Shown here in pieces: positions 33,054 through 42,116 of a stretch of DNA of 64,000 bases. The stretch lies in the NCBI RefSeq assembly GCF_027922045.1, contig NZ_BSEX01000001.1, positions 73,777-137,776 of the forward strand, read 5' to 3'. The notes under the pieces were generated by a model that saw nothing but the letters and a program-made list of their open reading frames with translations, had not been told where the DNA came from and did no database searches. Numbering within the stretch: the stretch's first letter is position 1; every line of letters begins with the position of its first letter. The position numbers were made by a program, and so were the translations under genes. The DNA is from Microbacterium terregens. GTDB lineage: Bacteria; Pseudomonadota; Alphaproteobacteria; Sphingomonadales; Sphingomonadaceae.

Positions 33054-33821
33054 ATGATGTTCTTCAAGCGCCGAAAAGCGGAATTCCGGACCTATCAGCT
33101 TCCCGCCGGACAGCGGATCTATGCGATCGGAGATATCCACGGTCGCATCGACCTGTTGCGGCAGTTGCTGGATCGGGTCGAGGCCGACCTTCGGGCCCGA
33201 CCGGTTGCCGGAACCGTCCTGCTGGTGTTCCTCGGCGATCTGGTCGATCGCGGCCCCGACTCGGCCGCAGTGGTTGCCCTGGTGCGAGAGCTGGTAACGG
33301 CGGGGCGCGCGGTTCTGATCAAGGGCAATCACGAGGAGATCTTCGTACAGGCCGCACGCGGGGAGGCACGCGCCGCGCGCGGCCTGCTGCAGATCGGCGG
33401 GGGCGCTACGCTCGCGAGCTACGGTATCACGCAGGAAGAGATCGACCGCGGCAGTTTTGCGGATCTGGCCGAACTGCTGGTCGACCGTATTCCTCGCGCC
33501 GACGTCGATTTCCTGGACCGCGCGCGCGACTGGTACCGCAGCGGCGACTATCTGTTCGTGCACGCGGGTATTCGCCCCCGCGTTCCGCTGGACGAGCAGG
33601 ATCCGTCCGACTTCCGCTGGATCCGGCGCGAGTTCATCGACAGCGCCCACGACCACGCAATGATGGTGGTTCATGGCCATACCATCGCATCTGAGGTCCA
33701 GGAGAAGCCGAACCGGATCGGCATCGACACCGGTGCTTACCGCAGCGGCGTGCTCACCGCCCTGGGGATCGAGGCGGGTGAACGGTGGGTGCTGCAAACC
33801 GATGTCCCCGTCGACGCCTGA
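33054..33821 (+). CDS. calcineurin-like serine/threonine protein phosphatase
   Basis: A 255-residue PPP-type metallophosphoesterase. The metal-binding motifs are AIGDIHGRIDLL, FLGDLVDRGPDS, IKGNHE, and later His residues in FVHAGIRP and MVVHGHTI. This is the lambda-phosphatase/PrpA-like class. Tandem ATGs at 33054 and 33057 follow CAAGG; the first is used. It is divergent from the M48 gene and lies 49 nt upstream of a glycosyltransferase. Similar phosphatases often sit beside exopolysaccharide genes, where they might reverse regulatory phosphorylation. Confidence 0.88.
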   Translation: MMFFKRRKAEFRTYQLPAGQRIYAIGDIHGRIDLLRQLLDRVEADLRARPVAGTVLLVFLGDLVDRGPDSAAVVALVRELVTAGRAVLIKGNHEEIFVQAARGEARAARGLLQIGGGATLASYGITQEEIDRGSFADLAELLVDRIPRADVDFLDRARDWYRSGDYLFVHAGIRPRVPLDEQDPSDFRWIRREFIDSAHDHAMMVVHGHTIASEVQEKPNRIGIDTGAYRSGVLTALGIEAGERWVLQTDVPVDA

Positions 33822-33870
33822 CGAGGCCGCGCTTCCCTAAGAGCGGGTCGCGCGACTAGAAGGCGCGCCC

Positions 33871-34965
33871 ATGAAGATCCTCCACGTCGCGCAAAAGGTG
33901 AAGGGTGGCGTCGCCACGCATCTTTGCGAACTGATCCCGGAACAACAGGCGCGGTACGGCGAGGATCAGGTTCTGGTCGCGATAGCCGCGGACGAGGCCG
34001 AGCACCTCGCCTCCCTGCCCCCTTCGACCCTGCGCCTGTTCGGCAGTTCGGCGCGTAGCCCTGGGGCACTCGCCGCAATGGGTCGCGACGTCGCACGACT
34101 GATCCGGCGCGAGCAGCCGGACATCGTGCACATCCACAGCACCTTCGCGGGCCTGGTCGTGCGGCTGCCATTTCTGCTGCGGCGCAGCACACGCGCGAAG
34201 ATCATCTATTGCGCCCACGGCTGGGCGTTCAACATGCAGGTGTCGCAAGCCAAACGCCGCGCCTACGCCGCCGCAGAACGGCTGCTGGCCCGGGTAACCG
34301 ATGCGATCCTCTGCATCTCCCGATTCGAGCAGCGACGCGCTGTCGAAGTGGGCCTGCCTTCGTCCAAGCTCCACATGGTCTACAACGGCATTGCACCCGA
34401 CACGCCTGTCGTAGCACCTTCGGAGTTGCCGGAGTTTGCCACCGATCGCCTCAACCTGCTGTTCGTGGGCCGGCAGGATCCGCAGAAGGGCTATGACGAC
34501 CTCCGCGACGCCATGGCCCGCGCCCTCGACCTGCCAGTTCACCTGCACGTCGTCGGCGACCGGAGCGTCTCCAACGAAGATTCGCCAGGCGAGCCCGATC
34601 CGCCGAACGTGACGCGCTATGGGTGGATTCCCCTCGGCCGTATCCCGGCGTTCCTGGAAGCGTGCGACGTGGTGATGATGCCTTCCCGCTGGGAGGGGTT
34701 CGGCCTCGTCGCGATCGAGGCCATGCGACAGGGCAAGCCGGTGTGTGCGAGCGACGCAGATGCCCTCCCCGAGCTCGTGGTCCCGGGTATTTCAGGATAT
34801 ATTTTCCCGGCTGGGAACGTAGACGCGCTGACGGAGTTGATCCGCTCGATGAGCCGCCCCCAGCTTCAGCGCCTGGGTGTATCCGCTCGTCAGCACTTCC
34901 GCGCCAAGTTCACTGTTGAACAAATGAGTAACGCTATTTCAAAGCTTTACGAGGAAGTGGCCTAA
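33871..34965 (+). CDS. GT4-family glycosyltransferase
   Basis: A 364-residue GT-B glycosyltransferase. It starts MKILHVAQKVKGGVATHLCEL and has the GT4 donor-binding segment LLFVGRQDPQKGYDDL, then the EGFGLVAIEAMRQGKPV E-x7-E motif (about residues 276-284) with nearby VVPGISGYIFPAGNVDAL. A soluble or peripheral enzyme that transfers a sugar from an activated donor to a lipid-linked acceptor is expected. Donor and linkage are not predictable. Confidence 0.88.
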   Translation: MKILHVAQKVKGGVATHLCELIPEQQARYGEDQVLVAIAADEAEHLASLPPSTLRLFGSSARSPGALAAMGRDVARLIRREQPDIVHIHSTFAGLVVRLPFLLRRSTRAKIIYCAHGWAFNMQVSQAKRRAYAAAERLLARVTDAILCISRFEQRRAVEVGLPSSKLHMVYNGIAPDTPVVAPSELPEFATDRLNLLFVGRQDPQKGYDDLRDAMARALDLPVHLHVVGDRSVSNEDSPGEPDPPNVTRYGWIPLGRIPAFLEACDVVMMPSRWEGFGLVAIEAMRQGKPVCASDADALPELVVPGISGYIFPAGNVDALTELIRSMSRPQLQRLGVSARQHFRAKFTVEQMSNAISKLYEEVA

Positions 34966-35074
34966 ATGCATCACCGAGGTTGGAATATGGAAGCCGGGCC
35001 GGAAGCGCGTTGACTTCGGCAGTGCAGCATGCGACCTGCTCTCTAATTCCGCATCGTAACAGTGGAGATGGTCT

Positions 35075-35341
35075 ATGAAGAAACTGGTAGCTGTAGCAAG
35101 TTCGTGCGCAGCCCTGATGATGGCGGCGGCTCCCGCAGTGGCGGCACCGGCGGTTTCGGCTCAGGCCCCGACCCTCGGCGTTCGCGCTGCGGCCGTGAAC
35201 CGCACGGTTGTTCCGACCAACGCTGAGGCGAGCAACCTCGCCGGCGGCGGCATCATCGTCGGCGTGCTCGCACTGGTTGCCGTCGGCCTCGGCATCTACG
35301 TCGCGGTTGACGAGGACGACGACGCTCCCGCGAGCGTCTAA
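35075..35341 (+). CDS. small exported single-span protein with acidic tail
   Basis: An 88-residue protein. Signal peptide (MKKLVAVASSCAALMMAAAP, cleavage likely after AVAAPAVSA), a short Thr/Ala-rich stretch, one membrane-like segment of about 22 residues beginning GGGIIVGVLALVAVGLG, and a C-terminal DEDDDAPASV tail. It is a small secreted or membrane-anchored protein of unknown function at the edge of the polysaccharide cluster. GGAG precedes the ATG. A strong terminator follows, so it is probably a separate short transcript. Confidence 0.7.
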   Translation: MKKLVAVASSCAALMMAAAPAVAAPAVSAQAPTLGVRAAAVNRTVVPTNAEASNLAGGGIIVGVLALVAVGLGIYVAVDEDDDAPASV

Positions 35342-35386
35342 GTCAGAGATTTCGGGACCTCGGCAACGGGGTCTCATCTCACAAGG

Positions 35387-35423
35387 AAGCCCGGTCGGCC
35401 GCTAGGTCGCCCGGGCTTTTTTT
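35387..35423 (+). terminator. intrinsic terminator after the small exported protein
   Basis: AAGCCCGG, 16-nt loop, CCGGGCTT followed by T7. Its position 46 nt after the stop of the small gene and the long T-run make it a confident intrinsic terminator. The rest of the gap to 35553 shows nothing recognisable. Confidence 0.88.
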
Positions 35424-35553
35424 CTTATGGGATCAAGCTGACGCGTGAGCCTCGGAATGGTCGCGTCACAGAAGCGACTGCTGCCTGTGCGCCGCAGACG
35501 CGGTCATCCCCTCCGCCCAGGCGGTGGATGCCAAATACCGCGGGTGGGCTGCC

Positions 35554-36759
35554 CTAAGGGCGACGAAGGTTGAAGCTATCGATCCAGAGGGGCGTGTCGC
35601 TACGACGGCCCGACACGGTGGCGATCCGGACCTGTTGGACCGGGCATCCGGAGACGGGAACCACAAAGCTCAGCGTCTTCGTCTCCCAGTTCTGGGCAAA
35701 GTCGCTCCGCGCCGTCGAGAGCAGCTGGTTCGAGCCCAGGCATCGCACGGACACCTCAAGCGACCCCATTCCGCTCTCCGCGAAACCCTCGTAGCGCAGC
35801 GTGTAGCTCGCAGGAGCCAGCAACAGCGACTGGTTCATCACTGCTCGGGGCTTTCCGACGGCATAGGGGTCGATCCGGAGTGCGGCTCCCTTCCCGTCCG
35901 GACGCGATGTGATCGCCACGGCGCGTCCGATCGCGCGCTCCCCCTGCCAGCCGAGGCTGCCAACCGACGCCGCATCCTCGAACCCGCCGTTGACGAGAAG
36001 CGGCAGCGGACGGCCCATGGCCTGTCGCCAGAGCGCCCGCGCACCGGCAGCATCGCCAAGCCTTACCTGACGCTCCACCAATGCACCGAGTTCAGACGGC
36101 GTGGGCCGCCCGCCTGCGCCCTTGAGCGCCTCCAGAAGCGCCGCATGGTCCGCGTCGGGACTGCCGATGAACGCCTGGAAAAAGGCTCCGCGCCACGGCG
36201 GCTGCTTGGCCAGCCGGGCGGCCAAGTCCGGCAGTGCCGGCGGGAAAGTGGACACCTTTACCAGCGTCGGGAGAATTTGCGCGGCGAGGCCGGGCTCCCG
36301 CCGAAGCATCACGTCCGCACGACGGAAGGCGTCCGCGTACCGGCCCTGGGTCATGTCCAGATCGAACATCCACGCGTCGGCCGTGGATTCGCGACGGCTG
36401 AGTTCAGACGCGCGCGCCATGAGCTTGTCGGCGGCCGCGATATCCCCGGAGTCCACCGCGGCGAGCGCAAGAACGAGCGTTGCACGCGACGAAAGCGGAT
36501 CCTGGATCAGCGCGCGTCGCGCGGCGTCGCGCGCGACCGGAACGTTCCGCAGGATCTGGCTTTGCGCAAAGCGAGCGAGCACGGCCCCGTTCGAAGGATC
36601 CACCCGTGCGGCCACGGAGGGCGCCAATCGTGGTTCGGCCGCAAAGCCCTTCACCCCGATCTCCCAAGCGCCCCCCACGAAGAGCAGTGCGGCGACCGCA
36701 ATACGCGGATCCAGGCGCCTGCGTGCCTTTGCCCCGCTCTTCCTTCGCCGCCGCTCCAT
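35554..36759 (-). CDS. TPR-like membrane protein with C-terminal carbohydrate-binding-like domain
   Basis: A 401-residue protein with a very basic N-terminus (MERRRRKSGAKARRR), one membrane segment (about 18-38), then helical repeats with TPR-like spacing (about 50-240). From about residue 255 there is a beta-rich module opening NGGFEDAASVGSLGW and ending IDSFNLRRP, typical of jelly-roll carbohydrate-binding modules. It starts 3 nt after the BY-kinase stop, so it belongs to the same operon. A role in polymer assembly or surface attachment is inferred from the architecture only. Confidence 0.7.
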   Translation of the reverse strand: MERRRRKSGAKARRRLDPRIAVAALLFVGGAWEIGVKGFAAEPRLAPSVAARVDPSNGAVLARFAQSQILRNVPVARDAARRALIQDPLSSRATLVLALAAVDSGDIAAADKLMARASELSRRESTADAWMFDLDMTQGRYADAFRRADVMLRREPGLAAQILPTLVKVSTFPPALPDLAARLAKQPPWRGAFFQAFIGSPDADHAALLEALKGAGGRPTPSELGALVERQVRLGDAAGARALWRQAMGRPLPLLVNGGFEDAASVGSLGWQGERAIGRAVAITSRPDGKGAALRIDPYAVGKPRAVMNQSLLLAPASYTLRYEGFAESGMGSLEVSVRCLGSNQLLSTARSDFAQNWETKTLSFVVPVSGCPVQQVRIATVSGRRSDTPLWIDSFNLRRP

Positions 36760-36762
36760 CGC

Positions 36763-38979
36763 TTAGCCCGCCGTCTTCTCGCCGTAGCTGTAGTAGTACT
36801 CGGAATAGTCGAGCGAGTCCGAGTAGGCGGCAGCCTTGCGGTCGAACTTGGTGAGCACGACGCCCGCGATCTGGCCGCGGCTCCCGCGCAGGCGACGGAG
36901 TGCCGACAGCACGACGCCGCGGCGGCTCTTCTTCGCCTGGACGACCAGCACCGTCGCCTCGATCGCGGCGGAGAGCATCGGCACGTCGGCCAGGCCCACC
37001 ACCGGCGGTCCGTCCACCAGGACGAGGTCGTAGTTCGCCATCGCCTCCGCCAGGAGCGGACGCAGGCCGGTGCTGAGCAGTCGTGCGGGGTTCGGCGGGA
37101 TCGGTCCTGCCGGCACCACGTCGAAGCCCGCCTCGATCGTCTGCACGGCGTCGCGCATCGAGGCCTCGCCGCTCAACACGGTCGAAAGGCCGCGCACGTT
37201 GGTCGTCGACAGCAGCTTGTGCAGGTTCGGACGACGCATGTCGGCGTCGATCAACAGCACGCGCTTGCCGCCACCGGCGAAGCTGTACGCGAGCGCGACG
37301 GCAGTGGTCGACTTGCCCTCGGCCGGGTTCGAACTGGTGACCAGCAGGCTGCGCGGCAGACCGTTCGGTCCCGAGATCTGCAACGCCGTCCGCACCGCGA
37401 AATAGGCTTCCGAGAAGCCGGAGCGCGGGTCGGACAGCTCGTCGACCGCGACCTGATCCTCCTCGAGCTTGGGGATCATGCCCAGCAGCGGAAGGTGCAG
37501 CTTGTTCTCCACATCCTCCGGCAGCTTGAACGTGTCGTCGACGAATTCGAGGATCAGCGAAATCGCGACGCCCAGGCCAAGACCCGCCAGGAACGCAAGC
37601 GCAAGGTTGAGCCACAGGATCGGGCGCGACGGCGAACCAGGTACGCGCGCGCGATCGATCACGGAAACGCTGTTCGAACCCGCGCCGCCGGAAACCCCGA
37701 TCTCCTTGTACCGCTGCAGCAGCGCGTCATAGAGCGCGCGGTTCGTGTCCACCTCACGCTGGAGGATGGTGTACTGGATGCTGCGGCCCTGCAGGTCGAT
37801 GACCTTGCCGGTCGACTGCTCCATCTGCTTCTGGAGCGCCTGCTCCTGGTTGAGCGCCAGTTCGTAGCTGCCGCGCAAGCTCTGAAGGACGCGGTTGCGC
37901 GCGGCGGCGAGTTCCCCTTCCGTCTCGGTGATCTTGGCGCGTGCCTGGACCATCGCCGGGAACTCCGGCTTGAAGGTCTGGAGGCGCTGTTCATAGTCGG
38001 ACCGAAGCGTCGCAAGCTGGCCGGTAAGCGTCGAGACCTGCGGATCTGCCAGCACCTGAGGCAGGGTGCGCCCGCTCGCCTGTTGCGCCAGCCGCCAGTT
38101 CTGCTCCGCCTGGACGCGAGCAGCGGTCGCCTGCGCGAGGGATGCGTTGAGCGCGCTCAGGCTTGCAGAATCGAGCGACTGGCTCTGTCCCGCGTTTCGC
38201 GCATCGGTGACGTTCACGATGCCCTGTTGGGCGGCGTAGTTGACGAGCTCGCGCTCCGAAGCGCCCAGGCGCTGCTTCAACTCCTGCAGGCGGCGACCGA
38301 GGAAGTTGCGGGCGTAGTTGGACGCAGCGTACTGGCGATCGATCGTGCTCTCGATGAACTCGTCGACCGCCGCGTTCGCAACGGCAGCCGCCATGCGCGG
38401 ATCGTTGCTTTCGTACGTCACCTCGATGAGGGAAGAACCCGCGTAGGGTGCCGCGAGAATTCCCGCCTGCACCTTGTTCGTTGCCGCCTCAAACGCCCGC
38501 TGGCGTTCCTGCGGCGTGGCGGCAGAGCCGGTCTTGGCGTCGAACAGGCTGCCGCTGACATCCACGAATTCCGGATTGCTGTCGAGCTTCAGGCGACGGA
38601 CGATACCTTGCGCAGACGCACGGCTCCGAATGAGCGCGAACTGCGTCTGGAAAAACAGAGCGTCCCCGTTGTTGTCGGCTTCGACGCTATTGACGTCCAG
38701 AACGCGGGGCGCTTCCCGCTGCACCTCAAAGGTTGCGCGCGCCGTATACACCGGCTCGGCCAGCAAGGTCGCAACCAAGCCCATCAGCAAGGCGATGGCC
38801 GTCGTGCTGACGATCAGCCATTTCCGCTTCCGCAGGATCATGACGTAGTGCGTGAGGCCGCTCCGATGGCCATCCTCTACCGCGACATCGCGGCTGAAGC
38901 CGCGTGCGCTGCCCTCCCCCTCCCATACGTCACCGGGAGCCGGGATCATGCGGTCACCGGATACGCTTCGTTCATTCAT
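36763..38979 (-). CDS. Wzz/BY-kinase fusion (chain-length regulator and tyrosine autokinase)
   Basis: A 738-residue polysaccharide co-polymerase. N-terminal Wzz domain with membrane segments at about 53-72 and 462-483 brackets a long periplasmic coiled-coil region. The cytoplasmic C-terminal kinase has Walker A TSSNPAEGKSTTA (about 548-560), Walker A' LLIDADMRRP and Walker B LVLVDGPPV. It ends with a tyrosine cluster (YSDSLDYSEYYYSYGEK), the autophosphorylation sites. In the Wzy pathway such proteins set chain length and couple polymerisation to export; BY-kinase phosphorylation cycles control this. Gene order wza-wzc-like with the TPR protein downstream supports it. Confidence 0.93.
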   Translation of the reverse strand: MNERSVSGDRMIPAPGDVWEGEGSARGFSRDVAVEDGHRSGLTHYVMILRKRKWLIVSTTAIALLMGLVATLLAEPVYTARATFEVQREAPRVLDVNSVEADNNGDALFFQTQFALIRSRASAQGIVRRLKLDSNPEFVDVSGSLFDAKTGSAATPQERQRAFEAATNKVQAGILAAPYAGSSLIEVTYESNDPRMAAAVANAAVDEFIESTIDRQYAASNYARNFLGRRLQELKQRLGASERELVNYAAQQGIVNVTDARNAGQSQSLDSASLSALNASLAQATAARVQAEQNWRLAQQASGRTLPQVLADPQVSTLTGQLATLRSDYEQRLQTFKPEFPAMVQARAKITETEGELAAARNRVLQSLRGSYELALNQEQALQKQMEQSTGKVIDLQGRSIQYTILQREVDTNRALYDALLQRYKEIGVSGGAGSNSVSVIDRARVPGSPSRPILWLNLALAFLAGLGLGVAISLILEFVDDTFKLPEDVENKLHLPLLGMIPKLEEDQVAVDELSDPRSGFSEAYFAVRTALQISGPNGLPRSLLVTSSNPAEGKSTTAVALAYSFAGGGKRVLLIDADMRRPNLHKLLSTTNVRGLSTVLSGEASMRDAVQTIEAGFDVVPAGPIPPNPARLLSTGLRPLLAEAMANYDLVLVDGPPVVGLADVPMLSAAIEATVLVVQAKKSRRGVVLSALRRLRGSRGQIAGVVLTKFDRKAAAYSDSLDYSEYYYSYGEKTAG

Positions 38980-39007
38980 TGGTGCCAGCCCAGCTTAGAC
39001 GTTGAGA

Positions 39008-39760
39008 TTAATTGGCGATGTTATTCACCGTGCGGAACGCGTTCAGGACCGGCAGCGTACCGATCACGTCACGCAGCAGGACCTTCCCACGCGAGCGTTC
39101 CACCACGACAAGATCGTTCCCGTACAGCGTCGGATCTTCGACCTCCCCGCGCCGGATCATCTGGACGTCGAACACCGCGGCCTGCCGCTCTGCGCCCACG
39201 TTCCGGAAGACGGCGACCAGACGCTCGTTCGCAATGTTGTTCGTTCCGCCGGCGAGCGCCAGCGCCTGCAGCAAGGTGACCTTGCCGGGGATCGGGTACA
39301 TGCCGGGCCGCGTCACGGCACCTTCCAGCGTGATGCGCTGGCTGATCGCCTCGGTAATCCCGACGGTCACTTCCGGCCGCTGCATGTACTTTGCGCGCAG
39401 GCGCGAGGCGATGAGGTTCGAGATCTCGGCAGTGGTCATGCCGCTCGCCTTGATCTCGCCGACGAACGGAAGAGCGATCTTGCCGGCCGCGTCGACGCGG
39501 ACCTGCCGGGTTAGCTCCGGCAACTGGTACACGGCGATGTCGAGCTGGTCCTGGGGACCGATGTAATAAGCGTCGGAAACTTCGCCGATCGCCTGGCGCG
39601 GGTCCGGGACCTGCAACTGCGAAACCGGCGTCACCGCCGAAGCGGTTCCCTCCTTGATCGGGCTCTTGGTGGCGCAGCCTGAAGACAGGATCAGCGCACT
39701 GCACGAGCCCAACATTACTGCCGCACGCATGGGCGACCGCCCGAAGCTCCCTGTACGCAT
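39008..39760 (-). CDS. Wza-like polysaccharide export lipoprotein
   Basis: A 250-residue protein with a lipoprotein signal ending SSGC, a Poly_export domain (YIGPQDQLDIAVYQLPELTRQVRVDAAGKIALPFVG...EVTVGI) and a single SLBB-type domain (RITLEGAVTRPGMYPI...NERLVAVFR). It is shorter than Wza (about 380), so it lacks the extra domains and C-terminal helix barrel; short forms of this type are common in alphaproteobacteria, where another protein may form the outer-membrane pore. ATG at 39760 has GGGAAG 5 nt upstream; the longer GTG at 39766 is less likely. First gene of the minus-strand export operon. Confidence 0.9.
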   Translation of the reverse strand: MRTGSFGRSPMRAAVMLGSCSALILSSGCATKSPIKEGTASAVTPVSQLQVPDPRQAIGEVSDAYYIGPQDQLDIAVYQLPELTRQVRVDAAGKIALPFVGEIKASGMTTAEISNLIASRLRAKYMQRPEVTVGITEAISQRITLEGAVTRPGMYPIPGKVTLLQALALAGGTNNIANERLVAVFRNVGAERQAAVFDVQMIRRGEVEDPTLYGNDLVVVERSRGKVLLRDVIGTLPVLNAFRTVNNIAN

Positions 39761-39952
39761 CAACACTTCCCGTTCTGGTCGGGCTCGCAGGACGCGGCAC
39801 CCGTGTCGGTTTTGTTTCTATCGGCCGGGCTGCCTAGCATCATGGTTCCCTAGACGCCACCGCTAACGCCATCGTGTCACCGTACGCCGCTACCCCGTCG
39901 ACAGGCGCCGGCTGAGGCGCCTATGGCAGCGGCGGAACAGAAAGGGAGCCAT

Positions 39953-41152
39953 ATGGTAGAGGCAGCTGAAGATGTGCTGGCGATCATTCCCGCCCGGGGC
40001 GGCTCCAAGGGCATCCCGCGCAAGAATGTCCTGCCACTCGGTGGGAAGCCGCTGATCGCGCACACGATCGATGCTGCCCGCGCTGCCCGCAACGTGACGC
40101 GGGTGGTCGTCTCTACCGACGACGACGAGATCGCCGAGGTCGCCGAGCGTTATGGCGCCGAAGTGGTGCGCCGCCCGGAAGCGCTCGCCTCCGACATGGC
40201 GAAGTCCGAGGACGCGCTGCTCTACACCCTTGCAGCGCTGGAACAGGCGGAAGGCTATCGTCCGGACCTGCTTGTCTTCCTGCAATGCACCTCGCCCCTG
40301 ACGGCGCCCGAAGACATCGACGGGACCGTGGACGCGCTTCGGACGAATGGCGCGGACAGCGCCGTCGCCGTTACCGCCTTTCACTATTTTCTGTGGAAGG
40401 AGGATGGGGAAGGCTCCGCCGTCGGCATCAACCACGACAAATCCGTGCGCCTGATGCGCCAGCAGCGCGAACCGGAGTATCTGGAGACCGGCGCCGTCTA
40501 CGTCATGAAGACCGACGGATTCGTCGCCTCCAAGCACCGCTTCTTTGGCAAGACCGCGCTGTTCGACACGCCCGTCGAGCGTCGGCTTGAAATCGACGAG
40601 CCGGAAGACTTCCGCATGGCCGAGGAACGGATTGCGCGGCTGTCCCGGACCATCCTCGCCGCCGAAGGCCTGCCAGCGAAGGTCTCCGCCTTGATCATGG
40701 ATTTCGACGGGGTGCTCACCGACGATCGCGTGTTCGTCAGCGAGACCGGCGAGGAAACCGTGGCCTGTTCGCGCCGGGACGGGATGGGGATCGAACAATT
40801 GCGCAAGCGCGGGCTGCCGATGCTCGTCATCTCCAAGGAGCGCAATCCGGTCGTCGCGGCGCGTTGCCGGAAGCTTGAGCTTCCGCACCACCATGGGATC
40901 GAGGGGAAGCTGGCGCTCCTCACCGAATGGCTTGCTGAAAACGGTATTCCTTCGACGGAGACCGTATACGTCGGCAACGACATCAACGACTTGGAGTGCA
41001 TGGCCGCCGTTGGCTGCGCGGTCACCCCGCGCGATGCCCATCCGCAAGCCCTCGCAGCGGCGCAGCTGGTCCTCGATGCTGAAGGCGGCCGTGGCGCGAT
41101 CCGCGAGCTTGCCGACCGCCTGATCAAGGGCGGGCATGTCGTCGACGCGTAA
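39953..41152 (+). CDS. neuA: CMP-nonulosonate synthetase fused to a HAD phosphatase
   Basis: A 399-residue two-domain enzyme. Residues about 1-235 are an acylneuraminate cytidylyltransferase with IIPARGGSKGIPRKNVLPLGGKPLIAHTI, LQCTSPLT and the ETGAVYVMK segment; they load CMP onto a nonulosonic acid. Residues about 245-395 are a KdsC-type HAD domain with nucleophile IMDFDGVLTDD, VISKERNP and YVGNDINDLECMAAVG. The same order is seen in animal CMAS. An active HAD domain would remove a 9-phosphate before activation, which points to a phosphorylated precursor route. ATG at 39953 has GGGAG 5-6 nt upstream. Overlaps the next gene by 17 nt. Confidence 0.9.
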   Translation: MVEAAEDVLAIIPARGGSKGIPRKNVLPLGGKPLIAHTIDAARAARNVTRVVVSTDDDEIAEVAERYGAEVVRRPEALASDMAKSEDALLYTLAALEQAEGYRPDLLVFLQCTSPLTAPEDIDGTVDALRTNGADSAVAVTAFHYFLWKEDGEGSAVGINHDKSVRLMRQQREPEYLETGAVYVMKTDGFVASKHRFFGKTALFDTPVERRLEIDEPEDFRMAEERIARLSRTILAAEGLPAKVSALIMDFDGVLTDDRVFVSETGEETVACSRRDGMGIEQLRKRGLPMLVISKERNPVVAARCRKLELPHHHGIEGKLALLTEWLAENGIPSTETVYVGNDINDLECMAAVGCAVTPRDAHPQALAAAQLVLDAEGGRGAIRELADRLIKGGHVVDA

Positions 41153-42116
41153 ACCCGAAGCGGGGAAGGTCGCCGCCCTTCCCCGCTCTCGCCTGCACCT
41201 GCAGTTCCTGCTCGACAATGGAGCCGAGCCGGACGTGGTGCTCTACCGGGACGCGTTCATGCGCGAGCCCGTCGAGGCGAGCTACCCGGGGCGGGCCGTC
41301 GATTTGGGCCGGGAATCACTTCCCGGGCGCTCCCTTACAAGCGTGCTCGCCACCCGGCGGGCAAATGCAGCTTATTATCGCTCGGTCGCGGCACTCCTGC
41401 AGCCGCTCGGTATCGAGCGGCTGATCCTGTTCCTCGAAGGTGAGCCGCTGGAGCGGTTCCTGATGGCCTTGCCCGAAATCCGCACGGTAGAACTGTGGGA
41501 GGACGGGCTCTCGCACTACACGGACCTGACCAGCCCTTTGTGGTACGCAGCGCGGGGCGCGGTACAGGCCGCGGTCGGCTTTTATCCTCGCGATATCCTC
41601 CACCGTCGGATCGACCGATCGACCGTGGTCGTGCGCGACCGGTTCGAGCGACGCAACCTGGTGCTGAATTCCCCGACTATGCCCGGCAAGCAACGAGACG
41701 CGCTGTTGTTCGTCGGCTCGCCCCTGGTCGAGGACGGCATCATCCGGCACACCCGATTTCTGACAGCAATGCGCCAGGTAGCGGCGGCAAGCCCGATCGC
41801 GGTGCGCTACTTGCCACATCCCCGCGAAAATCTGACACGGCTGCGGGCGGACCTCACCGGCATCAGCAACGTGGAGATCGAACCCAACGCTGGCGGATTG
41901 ATGGAGCACGCGGGCAGGTTCGGCTACCGTGCCTATGCCGCGGCCATTTCCACCGGCCTGCTGGATCTCGGACGCTCCGACCAGAGCGTCTACGTCCCGC
42001 AGATGTTCGGCTGCACGCGAATGGCCCGAGCGCTGCGCCAGTGGCCGGCCAATCCAGTGCGGCTGGCTGAGGACGAGGACGCGCTCCGACGCTTCCTCGT
42101 CGCCATACAGAGCTAG
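41136..42116 (+). CDS. putative sialyltransferase-like glycosyltransferase (GT52/polysialyltransferase type)
   Basis: A 326-residue protein with the three motifs of bacterial GT-B sialyltransferases: (D/E)(D/E)G as LWEDGLSHY at about residue 120, the HP motif as YLPHPRENL at about 228, and a Ser/Thr motif as AAISTGLLDLG at about 270. In that superfamily the first acts as general base and the HP and Ser motifs bind CMP-sugar. It directly overlaps the CMP-nonulosonate synthetase gene, which makes the likely donor. No membrane segment. Its stop shares CTAG with the convergent neighbour. Donor and linkage are unproven. Confidence 0.7.
   Translation: MSSTRKPEAGKVAALPRSRLHLQFLLDNGAEPDVVLYRDAFMREPVEASYPGRAVDLGRESLPGRSLTSVLATRRANAAYYRSVAALLQPLGIERLILFLEGEPLERFLMALPEIRTVELWEDGLSHYTDLTSPLWYAARGAVQAAVGFYPRDILHRRIDRSTVVVRDRFERRNLVLNSPTMPGKQRDALLFVGSPLVEDGIIRHTRFLTAMRQVAAASPIAVRYLPHPRENLTRLRADLTGISNVEIEPNAGGLMEHAGRFGYRAYAAAISTGLLDLGRSDQSVYVPQMFGCTRMARALRQWPANPVRLAEDEDALRRFLVAIQS

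Noticed and set aside
35524..39279. A 1251-codon open frame on the plus strand opposite the BY-kinase and TPR genes
   Set aside because: It mirrors the high-GC coding frames on the other strand, has arginine/histidine-rich low-complexity composition, and matches no family. The opposite genes have clear motifs.
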